The notes: generated by a model from the sequence alone, not told the origin. DNA of 64,000 bases from JBCCMQ01 sp039179985 (GCA_039179985.1 JBCDED010000010.1:1-64000), one strand, 5' to 3'. Positions 36,125 through 45,502 are shown, numbered from the stretch's first letter. Numbers and translations are program-made.

Positions 36125-37270
36125 ATGTATCTGAGTGAAACCCATGTCCAGGTTCGTGATATGGCGCGGGAGTTTGCAACGGATGTGATCCGCCCGCTGG
36201 CCGAGCAACTGGACCGCGAGGAACGGTTCCCGAAGGAACTGTATCAGCAAATGGCCGAACTGGGCCTTTTTGGTATCTGCGTGCCTGAAGACCTTGGCGG
36301 CCCCGGTTTCGATACCCTGACCTATGCTCTGGTCATGGAAGAGCTTTCCGGCGGATACGCCAGCGTCGCCGACCAATGCGGGCTGATCGAACTGATCGCA
36401 ACGCTGCTCGTCCGACATGGCTCAAAGGCGCAGCAGGACCGCTGGCTGGCCGATGTGCTGGCGGCCAGAACGCTCGTCGCTTACTGCATCACCGAACCGG
36501 AAGCGGGCACCGATGTGTCGGGCATCCGGACCGAGGCAGTGCGCGATGGCGACGGCTGGGAACTGAACGGAGGCAAGATCTGGATCCACAACGCGCCCGT
36601 TGCCGACCTTGCGTTGGTTCTTGCGCGCACGGACAAAACCGCGGGGCATCGTGGCATGTCGATATTTGCGGTCGATCTCCATTCGGAAGGGGTCGAGCGC
36701 GGGCCCAAGGAACACAAGATGGGTCAGCGGGCGAGCCAGGTGGGCGCGCTGACGTTCACGGGCGTTAAATTGCCGGAAGGCGCGCTGCTCGGTCAGGAGG
36801 GGCGCGGATTTCACATGATGATGAGCGTCCTCGACAAAGGCCGCGTTGGGATTGGCGCGCTGGCGGTCGGGGTCGCGCAAGCCGGGCTGGAGGCAGCGCT
36901 TGAGTATGCCGGGCAGCGCAAGCAGTTCCAGCAGCCGATTGCCGAGTTTCAGGGCGTGCAGTGGATGCTCGCTGACATGGCGAAAGACATCGAAGCAGGG
37001 CGGCTTCTGGTCCACTCGGCGGCGACTAAAATCGACCGCGGCGAGGATGCGACCAAGGCTTGCTCGATGGCCAAGTGCTTTGCCGGGGATGCCGCTGTGA
37101 AGTGCACGCAGGATGCCGTTCAGATCTTTGGCGGATCTGGATATATTCGTGGCTTTGAGGTCGAGCGGCTTTACCGCGACGCAAAGATCACGCAGATCTA
37201 CGAAGGAACGAACCAGATCCAGCGGATGATCATCGCGCGTGAGTTGATGAAGAACGGAGCGGCGGCATGA
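36125..37270 (+). CDS. Acyl-CoA dehydrogenase
   Basis: A 381-residue FAD enzyme that introduces a C2-C3 double bond into an acyl-CoA. The first signature is YCITEPEAGTDVSGI (the usual GSD is GTD here). A middle segment has RGFHMMMSVLDKGRVGIGA, and QIFGGSGYIRGFEVERLYRD follows. The catalytic Glu is in ITQIYEGTNQIQRMIIAREL, the short-chain-type position. It leads an operon with an SDR, a DUF993 protein and an isomerase, overlapping the SDR by 4 bases. Confidence 0.93.
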   Translation: MYLSETHVQVRDMAREFATDVIRPLAEQLDREERFPKELYQQMAELGLFGICVPEDLGGPGFDTLTYALVMEELSGGYASVADQCGLIELIATLLVRHGSKAQQDRWLADVLAARTLVAYCITEPEAGTDVSGIRTEAVRDGDGWELNGGKIWIHNAPVADLALVLARTDKTAGHRGMSIFAVDLHSEGVERGPKEHKMGQRASQVGALTFTGVKLPEGALLGQEGRGFHMMMSVLDKGRVGIGALAVGVAQAGLEAALEYAGQRKQFQQPIAEFQGVQWMLADMAKDIEAGRLLVHSAATKIDRGEDATKACSMAKCFAGDAAVKCTQDAVQIFGGSGYIRGFEVERLYRDAKITQIYEGTNQIQRMIIARELMKNGAAA

Positions 37271-38031
37271 AGGTTGCCTTGGTCACGGGGTCCAGCCGGG
37301 GCATCGGGCTAGGCGCGGCCGAAGCGCTGGTACGCGCAGGTTTCGCGGTCGCCCTGAACGGACCGGCGGATGATGACGAACTTGCAGCTGCGGTCGCGAC
37401 CATCGAAGCGGCGGGGGGCAAGGCCGTCAAGGCACCCTTCGATGTCAGCGATCTGGCGGCCCATGATCCGGCACTTGCCAAGGTCGAGGAGGCCCTCGGT
37501 CCGCTGACCGCGCTTGTGAATAATGCGGGTGTTGGCGTTCTGAGCCGGGGTGACCCGCTGGACGTGTCCGAGGAAAGCTGGGACCGCTGCCTGACCATCA
37601 ACACAAAGGCCGTGTTCTTTTTAACCCAGGCCTTCGCAAAGCGCCTTTTGGCGCGGGACCGGGACCCCGATCAGTTCCATTCGATCGTAAACGTCACCTC
37701 GTCCAATGCCGAAGCCGTTGCGGAGCCGCGCTCGGAATACGCTGCTTCAAAAGCCGGCGCGGCGATGGTGTCACGGTCCTGGGCGGTGCGCCTGGGACGT
37801 GAGGGGATTGCCGTTTATGATGTCCGGCCGGGCCTGATCGAGACCGACATGACCGCGCCGGTCATCGCGCATTACGAAGAACGCGCCAAAGCCGGGCTCA
37901 CTCTTTTCCCGCGTGTCGGACATCCCGAGGATGTGGGGACCATCATCGCCTCGCTGGCTTCCGGAAATCTTCCTTACACCACGGGGCAGGTCATCTATGC
38001 AGACGGCGGCATGCTCGTTCCAAGGTTCTGA
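37267..38031 (+). CDS. Short-chain dehydrogenase/reductase (3-ketoacyl reductase-like)
   Basis: A 254-residue SDR. The cofactor loop is TGSSRGIGLG (residues 7-16), then LVNNAGVG, catalytic Ser in VNVTSSNAEAV, and YxxxK in EYAASKAG. The end, TTGQVIYADGGMLVP, is typical of FabG-like classical SDRs. In this operon it could oxidise the 3-hydroxyacyl-CoA formed by the hydratase, or a sugar-derived alcohol. ATGA overlap with the acyl-CoA dehydrogenase gene. Confidence 0.88.
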   Translation: MKVALVTGSSRGIGLGAAEALVRAGFAVALNGPADDDELAAAVATIEAAGGKAVKAPFDVSDLAAHDPALAKVEEALGPLTALVNNAGVGVLSRGDPLDVSEESWDRCLTINTKAVFFLTQAFAKRLLARDRDPDQFHSIVNVTSSNAEAVAEPRSEYAASKAGAAMVSRSWAVRLGREGIAVYDVRPGLIETDMTAPVIAHYEERAKAGLTLFPRVGHPEDVGTIIASLASGNLPYTTGQVIYADGGMLVPRF

Positions 38032-38034
38032 CCC

Positions 38035-39186
38035 ATGACACTTCTTCTTCCCAATGAAACCGGCGCCTTGTCTGAATACCATCTGCAAGGCACGCCGATC
38101 AAAGCGGCGCCCCTTGGCCCCGATCCCGCGCGCGTCGTCTTTTCTGCCGCCCATGTGGTTGCCGACCCTTTCACGGCCGCGGACCCCTCGGGTCCCGCTG
38201 TCGTCGATTGGGAGGGGACACTGGCCTTTCGCCGCTACCTTGCGGGTCTGGGGCTTGGCATTGCAGAGGCCATGGATACGGCGCAGCGCGGCATGGGGCT
38301 CGATTGGGGTGGTGCACTGGAGCTGATCACGCGCACGCGGGCGGAACTGCCGGACGCCCTTGTCTTCAATGGCTGCGGCACGGATCACCTTGCGCCTGAA
38401 GAGGCGCACGGAATTGACGACGTCAGGCGCGCCTATCTGGAGCAAGTGGAGGCGATCCAGAAAGTCGGCGGTCGCCTGATCCTGATGGCAAGCCGTGCCC
38501 TTGCCCGCGTTGCAACGAGCCCAGACGACTACGTCTCGGTCTACCGCGATGTCCTGGCGGCCTGCGACACGCCGGTGATTCTGCACTGGCTGGGAGAGAT
38601 GTTCGACCCGGCGCTGGCAGGGTACTGGGGCACCGAGGCGTTCGAAGACACTGTCGACACGGTGCTTGCTGTCATCACCGAGAACGCCGCCAAGGTGGAT
38701 GGCATCAAGATTTCGCTTCTCGACAAGGACAAGGAAATGCAGATGCGCCGGGCACTGCCCGACGGCGTCAAGATGTACACGGGCGATGACTTCAACTACC
38801 CCGAACTGATCGCCGGCGATGCGCAGGGTTACAGTCATGCGCTCCTGGGCATTTTCGATCCGCTCGCCGTCGCCGTGGGCAAGGCCATTGGCCAGTTGGA
38901 GGCCGGGGATGTCGCCGGCTTTCGCGCCACGCTCGACCCCACGGTGCCGCTTGCTCGCCTGATCTTCCGCGCGCCTACGCAGTACTACAAGACAGGCGTC
39001 GTGTTCTTGGCCTGGCTCAATGGCCACCAGGACCATTTCGTGATGCTGGGCGGGGCGCAGGCGCTGCGGCCGCTGCCGTATTTCACGGAGACCTTCAAAC
39101 TCGCCGATCAGAATGGCCTTCTGATCGATCCCGATCTGGCAAGCGCACGGATGAAGACGCTTCTGGGGCTCTACGGGGTTGCGTGA
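38035..39186 (+). CDS. DUF993 protein (dihydrodipicolinate synthase-like TIM barrel)
   Basis: A 383-residue protein of the DUF993 family, distantly related to class I aldolases such as DapA. Visible segments are VFNGCGTDHLAPEEAHGIDD, RLILMASRALARVA, PVILHWLGEMFDPALAGYWG and DGIKISLLDKDKEMQMRR, in which the Lys is the likely Schiff-base residue. YTGDDFNYPELIAGDAQGYS is also conserved-looking. The reaction is not known to me; a retro-aldol step in sugar-acid breakdown is plausible. Its 3' end overlaps the isomerase gene by 8 bases. Confidence 0.8.
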   Translation: MTLLLPNETGALSEYHLQGTPIKAAPLGPDPARVVFSAAHVVADPFTAADPSGPAVVDWEGTLAFRRYLAGLGLGIAEAMDTAQRGMGLDWGGALELITRTRAELPDALVFNGCGTDHLAPEEAHGIDDVRRAYLEQVEAIQKVGGRLILMASRALARVATSPDDYVSVYRDVLAACDTPVILHWLGEMFDPALAGYWGTEAFEDTVDTVLAVITENAAKVDGIKISLLDKDKEMQMRRALPDGVKMYTGDDFNYPELIAGDAQGYSHALLGIFDPLAVAVGKAIGQLEAGDVAGFRATLDPTVPLARLIFRAPTQYYKTGVVFLAWLNGHQDHFVMLGGAQALRPLPYFTETFKLADQNGLLIDPDLASARMKTLLGLYGVA

Positions 39187-40024
39187 CTTCAGCAACGATG
39201 TCTCGGCGCTGGCCCTGAACACCGCCACGCTGGGGCATAACCTCGATGGTCACGGGGCAGGGTGGTCGCCCGAAGAGATCATCGACGCCTGTGCCGCCCG
39301 CGGGATGGCGGGCATTGTGTTCTGGCGGCGCGAAATCGGGGGCCGCGCCGCCGAGATAGGCGAGCGTGTCAGGGCCGCAGGCATGGAGGTCGTGGGCCTT
39401 TGCCGGACGCCCTTTATCACGGGGTCAGAGGCCCCGAAGACCCTTGAAGAGGCCCGCGCCTCGGTCGATATGGCAGCCGCGCTCGGGACCGAGGTTCTGA
39501 CCATTGTGACAGGCGGGACGGAGCCGGACACCAAGGGTGTGCTGGAAAGCCAGAAGGTGCTCGCCGAACGGGTGGCGGAATTGGCCGAGTATGCGGCAGG
39601 TCTTGGCGTAAAGCTGGCGCTGGAGCCGCTGAACCCGATGTTCGGCGGCAACCGCACATGCCTTTTCACCGTGCGGGACGCGCTGAATGTGTGCCAGGCG
39701 ATCGACGCGCCCAATGTCGGACTCGCGGTCGATGTCTATCACGTCTGGTGGGACACGGGCCTTGGCCAGAGCCTTCAAGATGCAAAGGGCCTGATCCTGG
39801 GCTACCACCTTTGCGACTGGCTGGAAACGACGCGCCACATGCTTCTTGATCGCGGCATGATGGGGGACGGGGTGGTGGACCTGAAGGCCATTCGCCGTCA
39901 TGTGGAGGCCGCGGGATACGAGGGCGTCTGCGAGGTGGAGATTTTTTCTGCGCAGGACTGGTGGCTGCGGGACCCAAGCGAGGTGCTGGACACCATGGTC
40001 GAGCGCTTTCGACGCGTCTGTTAG
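39179..40024 (+). CDS. Sugar phosphate isomerase/epimerase-like TIM barrel protein
   Basis: A 281-residue protein of the AP-endonuclease-2/xylose-isomerase-like TIM-barrel family. The metal ligands are visible as Glu in KLALEPLNPMFG, Asp in GLAVDVYHVWWD, His in LGYHLCDWLE and Glu in GVCEVEIFS. The start is a TTG at 39179 overlapping the previous stop, with CGGGG upstream. It ends 4 bases into the convergent LacI gene. DUF993 plus this family occurs in sugar or polyol catabolic clusters. Confidence 0.83.
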   Translation: MRDFSNDVSALALNTATLGHNLDGHGAGWSPEEIIDACAARGMAGIVFWRREIGGRAAEIGERVRAAGMEVVGLCRTPFITGSEAPKTLEEARASVDMAAALGTEVLTIVTGGTEPDTKGVLESQKVLAERVAELAEYAAGLGVKLALEPLNPMFGGNRTCLFTVRDALNVCQAIDAPNVGLAVDVYHVWWDTGLGQSLQDAKGLILGYHLCDWLETTRHMLLDRGMMGDGVVDLKAIRRHVEAAGYEGVCEVEIFSAQDWWLRDPSEVLDTMVERFRRVC

Positions 40025-41019
40025 TACCCCGGGCGCGGCTGTTGCAGGTTTTGCAGGGTGGCGGGCGCCGCGCCGTTGATTTCCTGCAAGAGCGCGCGCG
40101 CTAGAAACTGACCGGCGGCTTCGATGTCTTCGTGGATCGTATCGATCCGCGGGCGGTGCAAGTCAAAGACCGGGCTGGTTTGCTTTGCCACCACGTCAAT
40201 GTCCTCACCCAGCCTCAGCCCGAGGTCATCGATAGCCGCGAGCGATGAGATGGCCGCGATTTCACCGGGGCAGATAAGGCCGTCTGGCCGGTTATCCTGT
40301 TCCAGCCGCTTTCTGAGCTTGGTATAGATCGCGTTCGATGGCGTGTTCAGATCGAAATCCTCGGGCAGGTCTCCGGCGATGCGGTGCCGGGCGACAGCCG
40401 TCTTGAAACCTGTGATCATATGCTTGGAAAAGGTATAGCGCGCCGAGGGCGGAATGATCATCAGACGCCTGCGGCCTTTGCCATAAAGCCGTTCCACGGC
40501 CATGCGCGCGAAAGCTTCGTTGTCGTAATCATACCAGGCATGCGAGGCCAGGCTCGTTCGGCCGTGGGTGACGAAGGGAAAGCCGGCGTCGATCAGGAAT
40601 TGGACGCGCGGGTCATCGGGTTCTGTCCGGGCAAAGACCAGTCCGTCGGCCAGACGGTTGCGCACGATGTGGCGAATCGGGTCCATCGGGTCTTCGCCGG
40701 ACTGATGCTGCGTGAGGGTGATATGGTATTTCGTGCCGCGCACGACCTCGGCCAGTCCCGAAATCATCGAGCCCGAGAAATCGAGAATCTCTCCGTGGGG
40801 ATCCAGCACCAACGCAATCACATTGGTACGCCCGGTGCGCAGACGTTGCGCTGCGCGGTCAGGGACATAGCCCAGATCGGCGGCGGCCTTCGCGATCTTC
40901 TCACGTGTCTTTTCAGCGATCAGCGGGTCATCTGCCAGGGCGCGGCTTACCGTTGTGACCGCGAAGCCCGAGGCTTCGGCCACGTCCTTTTGTGTCGGTT
41001 TTTGGTATGTACTGGGCAT
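40021..41019 (-). CDS. LacI-family transcriptional regulator
   Basis: A 332-residue repressor. The N-terminal helix-turn-helix is PTQKDVAEASGFAVTTVSRA, followed by the hinge region LGYVPDRAAQRLRTGRTNVI. The rest is a periplasmic-binding-like sugar-sensing domain (HGRTSLASHAWYDYDNEAFA, GLICPGEIAAISSLAAID). I chose ATG 41019; one six codons upstream is possible. It is divergent from the second ABC importer, whose promoter carries the palindrome TTATAACGTTATAA, a LacI-type operator with central CG. It probably represses that operon and perhaps itself. Confidence 0.9.
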   Translation of the reverse strand: MPSTYQKPTQKDVAEASGFAVTTVSRALADDPLIAEKTREKIAKAAADLGYVPDRAAQRLRTGRTNVIALVLDPHGEILDFSGSMISGLAEVVRGTKYHITLTQHQSGEDPMDPIRHIVRNRLADGLVFARTEPDDPRVQFLIDAGFPFVTHGRTSLASHAWYDYDNEAFARMAVERLYGKGRRRLMIIPPSARYTFSKHMITGFKTAVARHRIAGDLPEDFDLNTPSNAIYTKLRKRLEQDNRPDGLICPGEIAAISSLAAIDDLGLRLGEDIDVVAKQTSPVFDLHRPRIDTIHEDIEAAGQFLARALLQEINGAAPATLQNLQQPRPGY

Positions 41020-41152
41020 GATGTGACTAGCTGACATTCAGTTTTCGGCGGAGAATCGTGGTATTTGCTTTCGCCTCGCAGCAATTTCCCTTTCATTATG
41101 AGCCACTTGAGCGGGTCTCTCCCAAGCTGTGCAGAATTCCCGTTGACAACAG

Positions 41153-41166
41153 TTATAACGTTATAA
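41153..41166. promoter_or_regulatory. LacI-type operator O1 of the second ABC operon
   Basis: TTATAACGTTATAA is a perfect 14-bp palindrome with a central CpG, typical of LacI-family operators. It lies 134 bases from the LacI ATG and 80 bases before the ABC operon ATG. Confidence 0.75.
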
Positions 41167-41170
41167 ATGC

Positions 41171-41201
41171 TTGACACCAACATGCTTTGCAACGTTATAA
41201 A
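41171..41201 (+). promoter_or_regulatory. Promoter of the second ABC operon with LacI operator O2
   Basis: TTGACA at 41171-41176 and TATAAA at 41196-41201 form a -35/-10 pair with a 19-base spacer. TTGCAACGTTATAA (41187-41200) matches the O1 palindrome at 12 of 14 positions and covers the -10. A second TTGACA at 41143 precedes O1. Confidence 0.6.
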
Positions 41202-41204
41202 TAA

Positions 41205-41220
41205 GTAACCTTATGGTTAC
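41205..41220. promoter_or_regulatory. TetR-type operator before the second ABC operon
   Basis: GTAACCTTATGGTTAC, a perfect palindrome with 6-bp arms and a full match to the TetR-regulon consensus. It sits just downstream of the -10, near the expected transcription start, so the promoter should answer to both regulators. Confidence 0.75.
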
Positions 41221-41246
41221 AATTCTGGTCAATAGGGAGTAAGACC

Positions 41247-42497
41247 ATGACTAACCTGAAAATGGCTTTGAAAGCCTCGGTCGCTGTTTTTGCACTGACC
41301 GCCACCTCTGCCGTTGCCGAAGACGTGGAGGTTCTGCACTGGTGGACATCGGGCGGTGAAGCTGCCGCACTGAACGTTCTGAAGGGCGATCTGGAAACCC
41401 AGGGCATCGGCTGGCAGGACATGCCGGTTGCCGGTGGCGGTGGCGAGCAGGCGATGACCGTCCTGCGTGCCCGCGTGACCGCAGGCGACGCGCCGACCGC
41501 CGTGCAGATGCTGGGCTTCGACATTCTCGACTGGGGCAACCAGGGCGCGCTGGCTGATCTTAACGACGTCGCCGCCAAGGAAGGCTGGGATGACGTGGTG
41601 CCTGCCGCGCTGCAGGAATTCGCCAAGGTTGACGGCAAGTGGGTTTCGGCCCCTGTGAACGTGCACTCGACGAACTGGGTCTGGGCCAACAAAGCGGTTC
41701 TCGACGCAAACGGCATCGCCATCCCGACCAACTGGGAAGAGTTCACCGCCGCCGTTGAAGCCCTGTCCGCGGCTGGCGTGACACCGATCGCTCATGGGGG
41801 ACAGGCCTGGCAGGACGCAACCGTCTTTGACGCTGTCGCGATGTCCACCGGTGGACCGGACTTCTACAAAGCCGCGTTCATCGATCTTGATGCCGACGCT
41901 CTTGGGTCGGACACGATGAAAGAGACCTTCGACCGCATGGCCTTCATCCGCGCCAACGTCGATGACAACTTCTCGGGCCGTGACTGGAACCTCGCGACCG
42001 CCATGGTCATCAACGGCGAAGCCGGTTTCCAGATGATGGGCGACTGGGCTAAGGGTGAATTCCTGAACGCGGGCAAAGTCCCGGGCGAAGATTTCCTCTG
42101 CTTCCGTTTCCCAGGCACCGCAGAGCAGGTCACCTTTAACGCTGACCAATTCGCCATGTTCGATCAGGGCGGTGTGGTCTCTGACGAGCAGGCAGCCCTT
42201 GCCAGCTCGATCCTGAGCCCGTCGTTTCAGTCGGCATTCAATGTGGTCAAAGGATCGGTTCCGGCCCGCACGGACGTGTCCGACGAAGCTTTCGACGCCT
42301 GCGGCAAGCAGGGTATGAAAGACCTTGCTGCAGCAGCCTCTTCCGGCAACCTCTTTGGCTCAATGGCCCACGGCCACGCAAACCCGGCTGCTGTGAAAAA
42401 CGCCATGTACGACGTGATCACCGCGCACTTCAACGGCGAGTATGACAGCGAAACCGCTGTAGAAGAGCTCGTGACCGCGGTCGAAATCGCTCAATAA
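41247..42497 (+). CDS. Sugar ABC transporter substrate-binding protein (family 1)
   Basis: Periplasmic receptor of 416 residues with a Sec signal peptide (MTNLKMALKASVAVFALTAT, cleaved near AVA/ED). The mature start VEVLHWWTSGGEAAALNVLK and the GGGGEQAMTVLRARVTAGDA block closely resemble glucose/mannose binding proteins of the GtsA type. AGGGAG precedes the ATG. It leads an operon with two permeases, an ATPase and a GlcG-like protein. The ligand could be glucose, mannose, a glycoside or a polyol. Confidence 0.9.
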   Translation: MTNLKMALKASVAVFALTATSAVAEDVEVLHWWTSGGEAAALNVLKGDLETQGIGWQDMPVAGGGGEQAMTVLRARVTAGDAPTAVQMLGFDILDWGNQGALADLNDVAAKEGWDDVVPAALQEFAKVDGKWVSAPVNVHSTNWVWANKAVLDANGIAIPTNWEEFTAAVEALSAAGVTPIAHGGQAWQDATVFDAVAMSTGGPDFYKAAFIDLDADALGSDTMKETFDRMAFIRANVDDNFSGRDWNLATAMVINGEAGFQMMGDWAKGEFLNAGKVPGEDFLCFRFPGTAEQVTFNADQFAMFDQGGVVSDEQAALASSILSPSFQSAFNVVKGSVPARTDVSDEAFDACGKQGMKDLAAAASSGNLFGSMAHGHANPAAVKNAMYDVITAHFNGEYDSETAVEELVTAVEIAQ

Positions 42498-42510
42498 ACG
42501 ACCGGCTGGA

Positions 42511-42540
42511 GCGGCCTCTCGGGCCGCCCCGCTTCGTTTT
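42511..42540 (+). terminator. Intercistronic hairpin after the second binding-protein gene
   Basis: GCGGCC-TCTCG-GGCCGC (42511-42527) is followed by CCCGCTTCGTTTTC. It is a strong stem with a short distal T-run, probably giving partial termination or 3'-end protection so that the receptor exceeds the permeases. Confidence 0.6.
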
Positions 42541-42572
42541 CTACCTAAGACTGCAGGAGAGGGGGCCGCGCC

Positions 42573-43493
42573 ATGGCCACGCATGCCGAGGCTGATCTGC
42601 GCACGCGTCTGCAGACCTGGCTTCCGAAACTGGTTCTGTCGCCATCGCTGGCAATGATTTTTGTCTTTGTCTACGGCTTCATCCTGTTCACGGTTTACGT
42701 CTCTTTCACCGACAGCCGCATTCTGCCCTTTGTCGACCGGGATGGGCAGCCGACCTACGAGCTGATCGGATTTACCAACTACGAAAAGCTTTTCAGCCTT
42801 TCGCACTGGGAAATCTCGCTGACGAATATGGCCGTGTTTGCCGGCCTCTACATTGTGATCTGCACGCTGATCGGCCTGATGCTGGCGATCCTCTTGGATC
42901 AGAAAATTCGCGGCGAGGGAGTTTTGCGCCCTCTCTTTCTTTACCCCATGGCGCTGAGTTTCATCGTCACCGGGACTGCCTGGAAGTGGTTTCTCGACCC
43001 CGCGATTGGACTTGAGAACATCGTCCAGACCTGGGGATGGACGAGTTTCACCTTCGACTGGATCAAGAACCGCGACTACGCGATTTACACGATTATCCTC
43101 GCCGCCGTCTGGCAGTCCTCGGGCTTTACCATGGCGATGTTCTTGGCCGGGCTCCGGGGCATTGACACTGAGATCCTGAAGGCCGCCCAGATGGACGGCG
43201 CGTCGAACTGGAACCTTTACCGCCGGATCATCATTCCGCAGCTCAGGCCCGCCTTCTTGTCGGCCTTCGTGATCCTGGCGCACCTCGCCATCAAAACCTT
43301 TGACCTTGTGATCGCCATGACGGGCGGCGGGCCCGGTCGGGCCACGGAGCTGCCGGCGACCTTCATGTACTCCTACACGTTCAGCCGGAACCAGATGGGC
43401 ATCGGGGCGGCCTCGGCGGTTATCATGCTGATGACCATCGCCGCGATCATGATCCCCTACCTTTACTCTGAACTGAGGGAACGCAGATCATGA
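42573..43493 (+). CDS. Sugar ABC transporter permease (MalF/GtsB-like)
   Basis: Inner-membrane permease of 306 residues in the MalF-type binding-protein-dependent family. Membrane segments begin at MIFVFVYGFILFTVYVSF. The cytoplasmic EAA loop is seen as EILKAAQMDGASNWNLYRRI followed by IIPQLRP, which docks onto the ATPase. It overlaps the next permease gene by 4 bases. Confidence 0.9.
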   Translation: MATHAEADLRTRLQTWLPKLVLSPSLAMIFVFVYGFILFTVYVSFTDSRILPFVDRDGQPTYELIGFTNYEKLFSLSHWEISLTNMAVFAGLYIVICTLIGLMLAILLDQKIRGEGVLRPLFLYPMALSFIVTGTAWKWFLDPAIGLENIVQTWGWTSFTFDWIKNRDYAIYTIILAAVWQSSGFTMAMFLAGLRGIDTEILKAAQMDGASNWNLYRRIIIPQLRPAFLSAFVILAHLAIKTFDLVIAMTGGGPGRATELPATFMYSYTFSRNQMGIGAASAVIMLMTIAAIMIPYLYSELRERRS

Positions 43494-44371
43494 GCATCGC
43501 CTCTCAGGATACAGGCATCCGTACAGGCCGCGTGGCGCGTACGTTCATCTACCTCGTGCTGATCCTCTTCGCGCTCTTCTACATGCTGCCGCTCTATGTG
43601 ATGCTGGTGAACTCGGTGAAGCCGCTGAGTGAGATCACCGGTGGCGGAATGATGGCCCTGCCTCAGGTCTGGACGCTGGAACCCTGGGCCAAAGCCTGGT
43701 CGACCGCGCAGATCGGTGTGGAGCCCACGGGCCTGCGCCCGTACTTCTGGAACTCGATCTCCATGGTCGTTCCGGCTGTGGCGCTTTCGACGATCCTGGG
43801 GGCGCTCAATGGCTATGTGTTGACCAAATGGCGCTTCAAGGGCGACACGATCCTTTTCGGCCTGATGCTTTTTGCCTGCTTCATTCCGTTCCAGATCGTG
43901 CTGATCCCCATGGCCGCCGTTCTTGGCACGCTGGGGCTGGCGGGCACGACAGCAGGTCTCGTGCTGGTGCACCTCGTTTACGGGATCGGGTTTTCGACGC
44001 TTTACTTCCGCAACTATTACGCGGTTTTCCCGACCGAACTGGTGCGGGCGGCGCAGATCGACGGCGCCGGGTTCTTCCGCATCTTCTGGCGGATTCTCCT
44101 GCCGTCCTCTGGGCCGATTTCGGTGGTCTGCATCATCTGGCAGTTCACCAATATCTGGAACGACTTCCTCTTTGGCGCGTCGTTCGCCAGCGGTGGCGGG
44201 GCGCCGATGACCGTGGCGCTGAACAACCTCGTGCAATCCTCCACGGGCGTGAAGGAATACAACGTGCATTTCGCCGGCGCGATCCTTGCCGCGCTTCCCA
44301 CGCTTCTCGTTTACATCGTCGCCGGTCGCTACTTCGTACGCGGCCTGATGGCAGGCTCTGTGAAAGGCTGA
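43490..44371 (+). CDS. Sugar ABC transporter permease (MalG/GtsC-like)
   Basis: Inner-membrane permease of 293 residues, MalG-type. Membrane segments begin at TFIYLVLILFALFYMLPLYV. The EAA loop is ELVRAAQIDGAGFFRIFWRI then LLPSSGP. It pairs with the preceding permease to form the channel; 4-base gap to the ATPase gene. Confidence 0.9.
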   Translation: MSIASQDTGIRTGRVARTFIYLVLILFALFYMLPLYVMLVNSVKPLSEITGGGMMALPQVWTLEPWAKAWSTAQIGVEPTGLRPYFWNSISMVVPAVALSTILGALNGYVLTKWRFKGDTILFGLMLFACFIPFQIVLIPMAAVLGTLGLAGTTAGLVLVHLVYGIGFSTLYFRNYYAVFPTELVRAAQIDGAGFFRIFWRILLPSSGPISVVCIIWQFTNIWNDFLFGASFASGGGAPMTVALNNLVQSSTGVKEYNVHFAGAILAALPTLLVYIVAGRYFVRGLMAGSVKG

Positions 44372-44375
44372 CCCG

Positions 44376-45491
44376 ATGGGCTTTCTCGATATCGACAACG
44401 CCACGAAATCCTACGGCGCCGTGGAGGTTCTGCATAAGGTGGACATCGCGGTAGAAGAGGGTGAGTTTCTCGTGCTTGTAGGCCCCTCAGGCTGCGGCAA
44501 GTCCACGCTTCTCAACATGATCGCGGGGCTTGAGGACATCACGTCTGGCGAGATCCGCATCAAGGATCAGGTGATGAACGGTGTCCACCCCTCCAAGCGC
44601 AACATCGCCATGGTGTTCCAGTCCTACGCGCTCTACCCGAATATGACTGTGGGGCAGAACATCACCTTCGGGCTTGAGATGCACGGGGTGGCAAAGCCCG
44701 AGCGGGACAAGGCCATGGCCGATGTGGCCAAGCTCCTGCAGATCGAACAGCTTCTGGACCGCAAGCCCGGGCAGCTGTCCGGCGGCCAGCGCCAGAGGGT
44801 CGCCATGGGCCGCGCGTTGGTGCGGAACCCAGATGTGTTTCTCTTCGACGAACCGCTGTCGAACCTCGATGCCAAGCTGCGCGTGGACATGCGGACCGAG
44901 ATCAAGAAACTTCACCAAAACCTCGGGACAACCATCGTCTATGTCACCCACGACCAGATCGAGGCGCTGACACTGTCGACGCGTATTGCGGTTATGAACG
45001 GCGGCTATGTGCAGCAACTTGGGACGCCCAAGGACATTTACGATACACCCGCCAACCTCTTTGTTGCGACCTTCATGGGATCGCCGTCTATGAACCTCCT
45101 GCCTGTGAAAATGGGGACGGATGGGAACCGGCTTTACGCCGAGACCACGAGCGACAGCGGCGCGCCCGTGCGGCTGGCCGTGCATTCGCCCAGCGACGCA
45201 TTGATGGGCTACAACGGCCAGACCGTGACCATGGGCGTGCGGCCCGAAGCGCTGACCGACGTGGATGGGGCGGACCAGCGTTCGACCCATGTGGAGCGCT
45301 TTTCCAACACGGTTATGGTCACCGAACCGGCGGGGTCGGACACATTCGTAACGACCAACATCGGCGGGGTCGAGTGCATCGCGCGAATGCGGGCTGACAC
45401 GGACGCCGCGCCCGGACAAACCAGCGAATTTGCGGTCAACATGGAGAAGGCGATCTTCTTCGACCCCAAAACCGAAGACCGGATCATCTAG
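44376..45491 (+). CDS. Sugar ABC transporter ATPase (UgpC/MalK-like)
   Basis: Cytosolic ATPase of 371 residues with the carbohydrate-importer architecture. Walker A is GPSGCGKST, Q-loop VFQSYALYPNMTV, signature LSGGQRQRVAMGRALV, Walker B LFDEPLSNLD, and the switch His lies in VTHDQ. The C-terminal ~130 residues form the TOBE/MalK-type regulatory barrel (TVTMGVRPEALTDV). All catalytic residues are present. Confidence 0.93.
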   Translation: MGFLDIDNATKSYGAVEVLHKVDIAVEEGEFLVLVGPSGCGKSTLLNMIAGLEDITSGEIRIKDQVMNGVHPSKRNIAMVFQSYALYPNMTVGQNITFGLEMHGVAKPERDKAMADVAKLLQIEQLLDRKPGQLSGGQRQRVAMGRALVRNPDVFLFDEPLSNLDAKLRVDMRTEIKKLHQNLGTTIVYVTHDQIEALTLSTRIAVMNGGYVQQLGTPKDIYDTPANLFVATFMGSPSMNLLPVKMGTDGNRLYAETTSDSGAPVRLAVHSPSDALMGYNGQTVTMGVRPEALTDVDGADQRSTHVERFSNTVMVTEPAGSDTFVTTNIGGVECIARMRADTDAAPGQTSEFAVNMEKAIFFDPKTEDRII

Positions 45492-45502
45492 AAAGGCAGG
45501 CT

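Noticed and set aside
37771..39228. 485-residue open frame opposite the SDR and DUF993 genes
   Set aside because: Spans two convincing plus-strand genes and resembles no protein.
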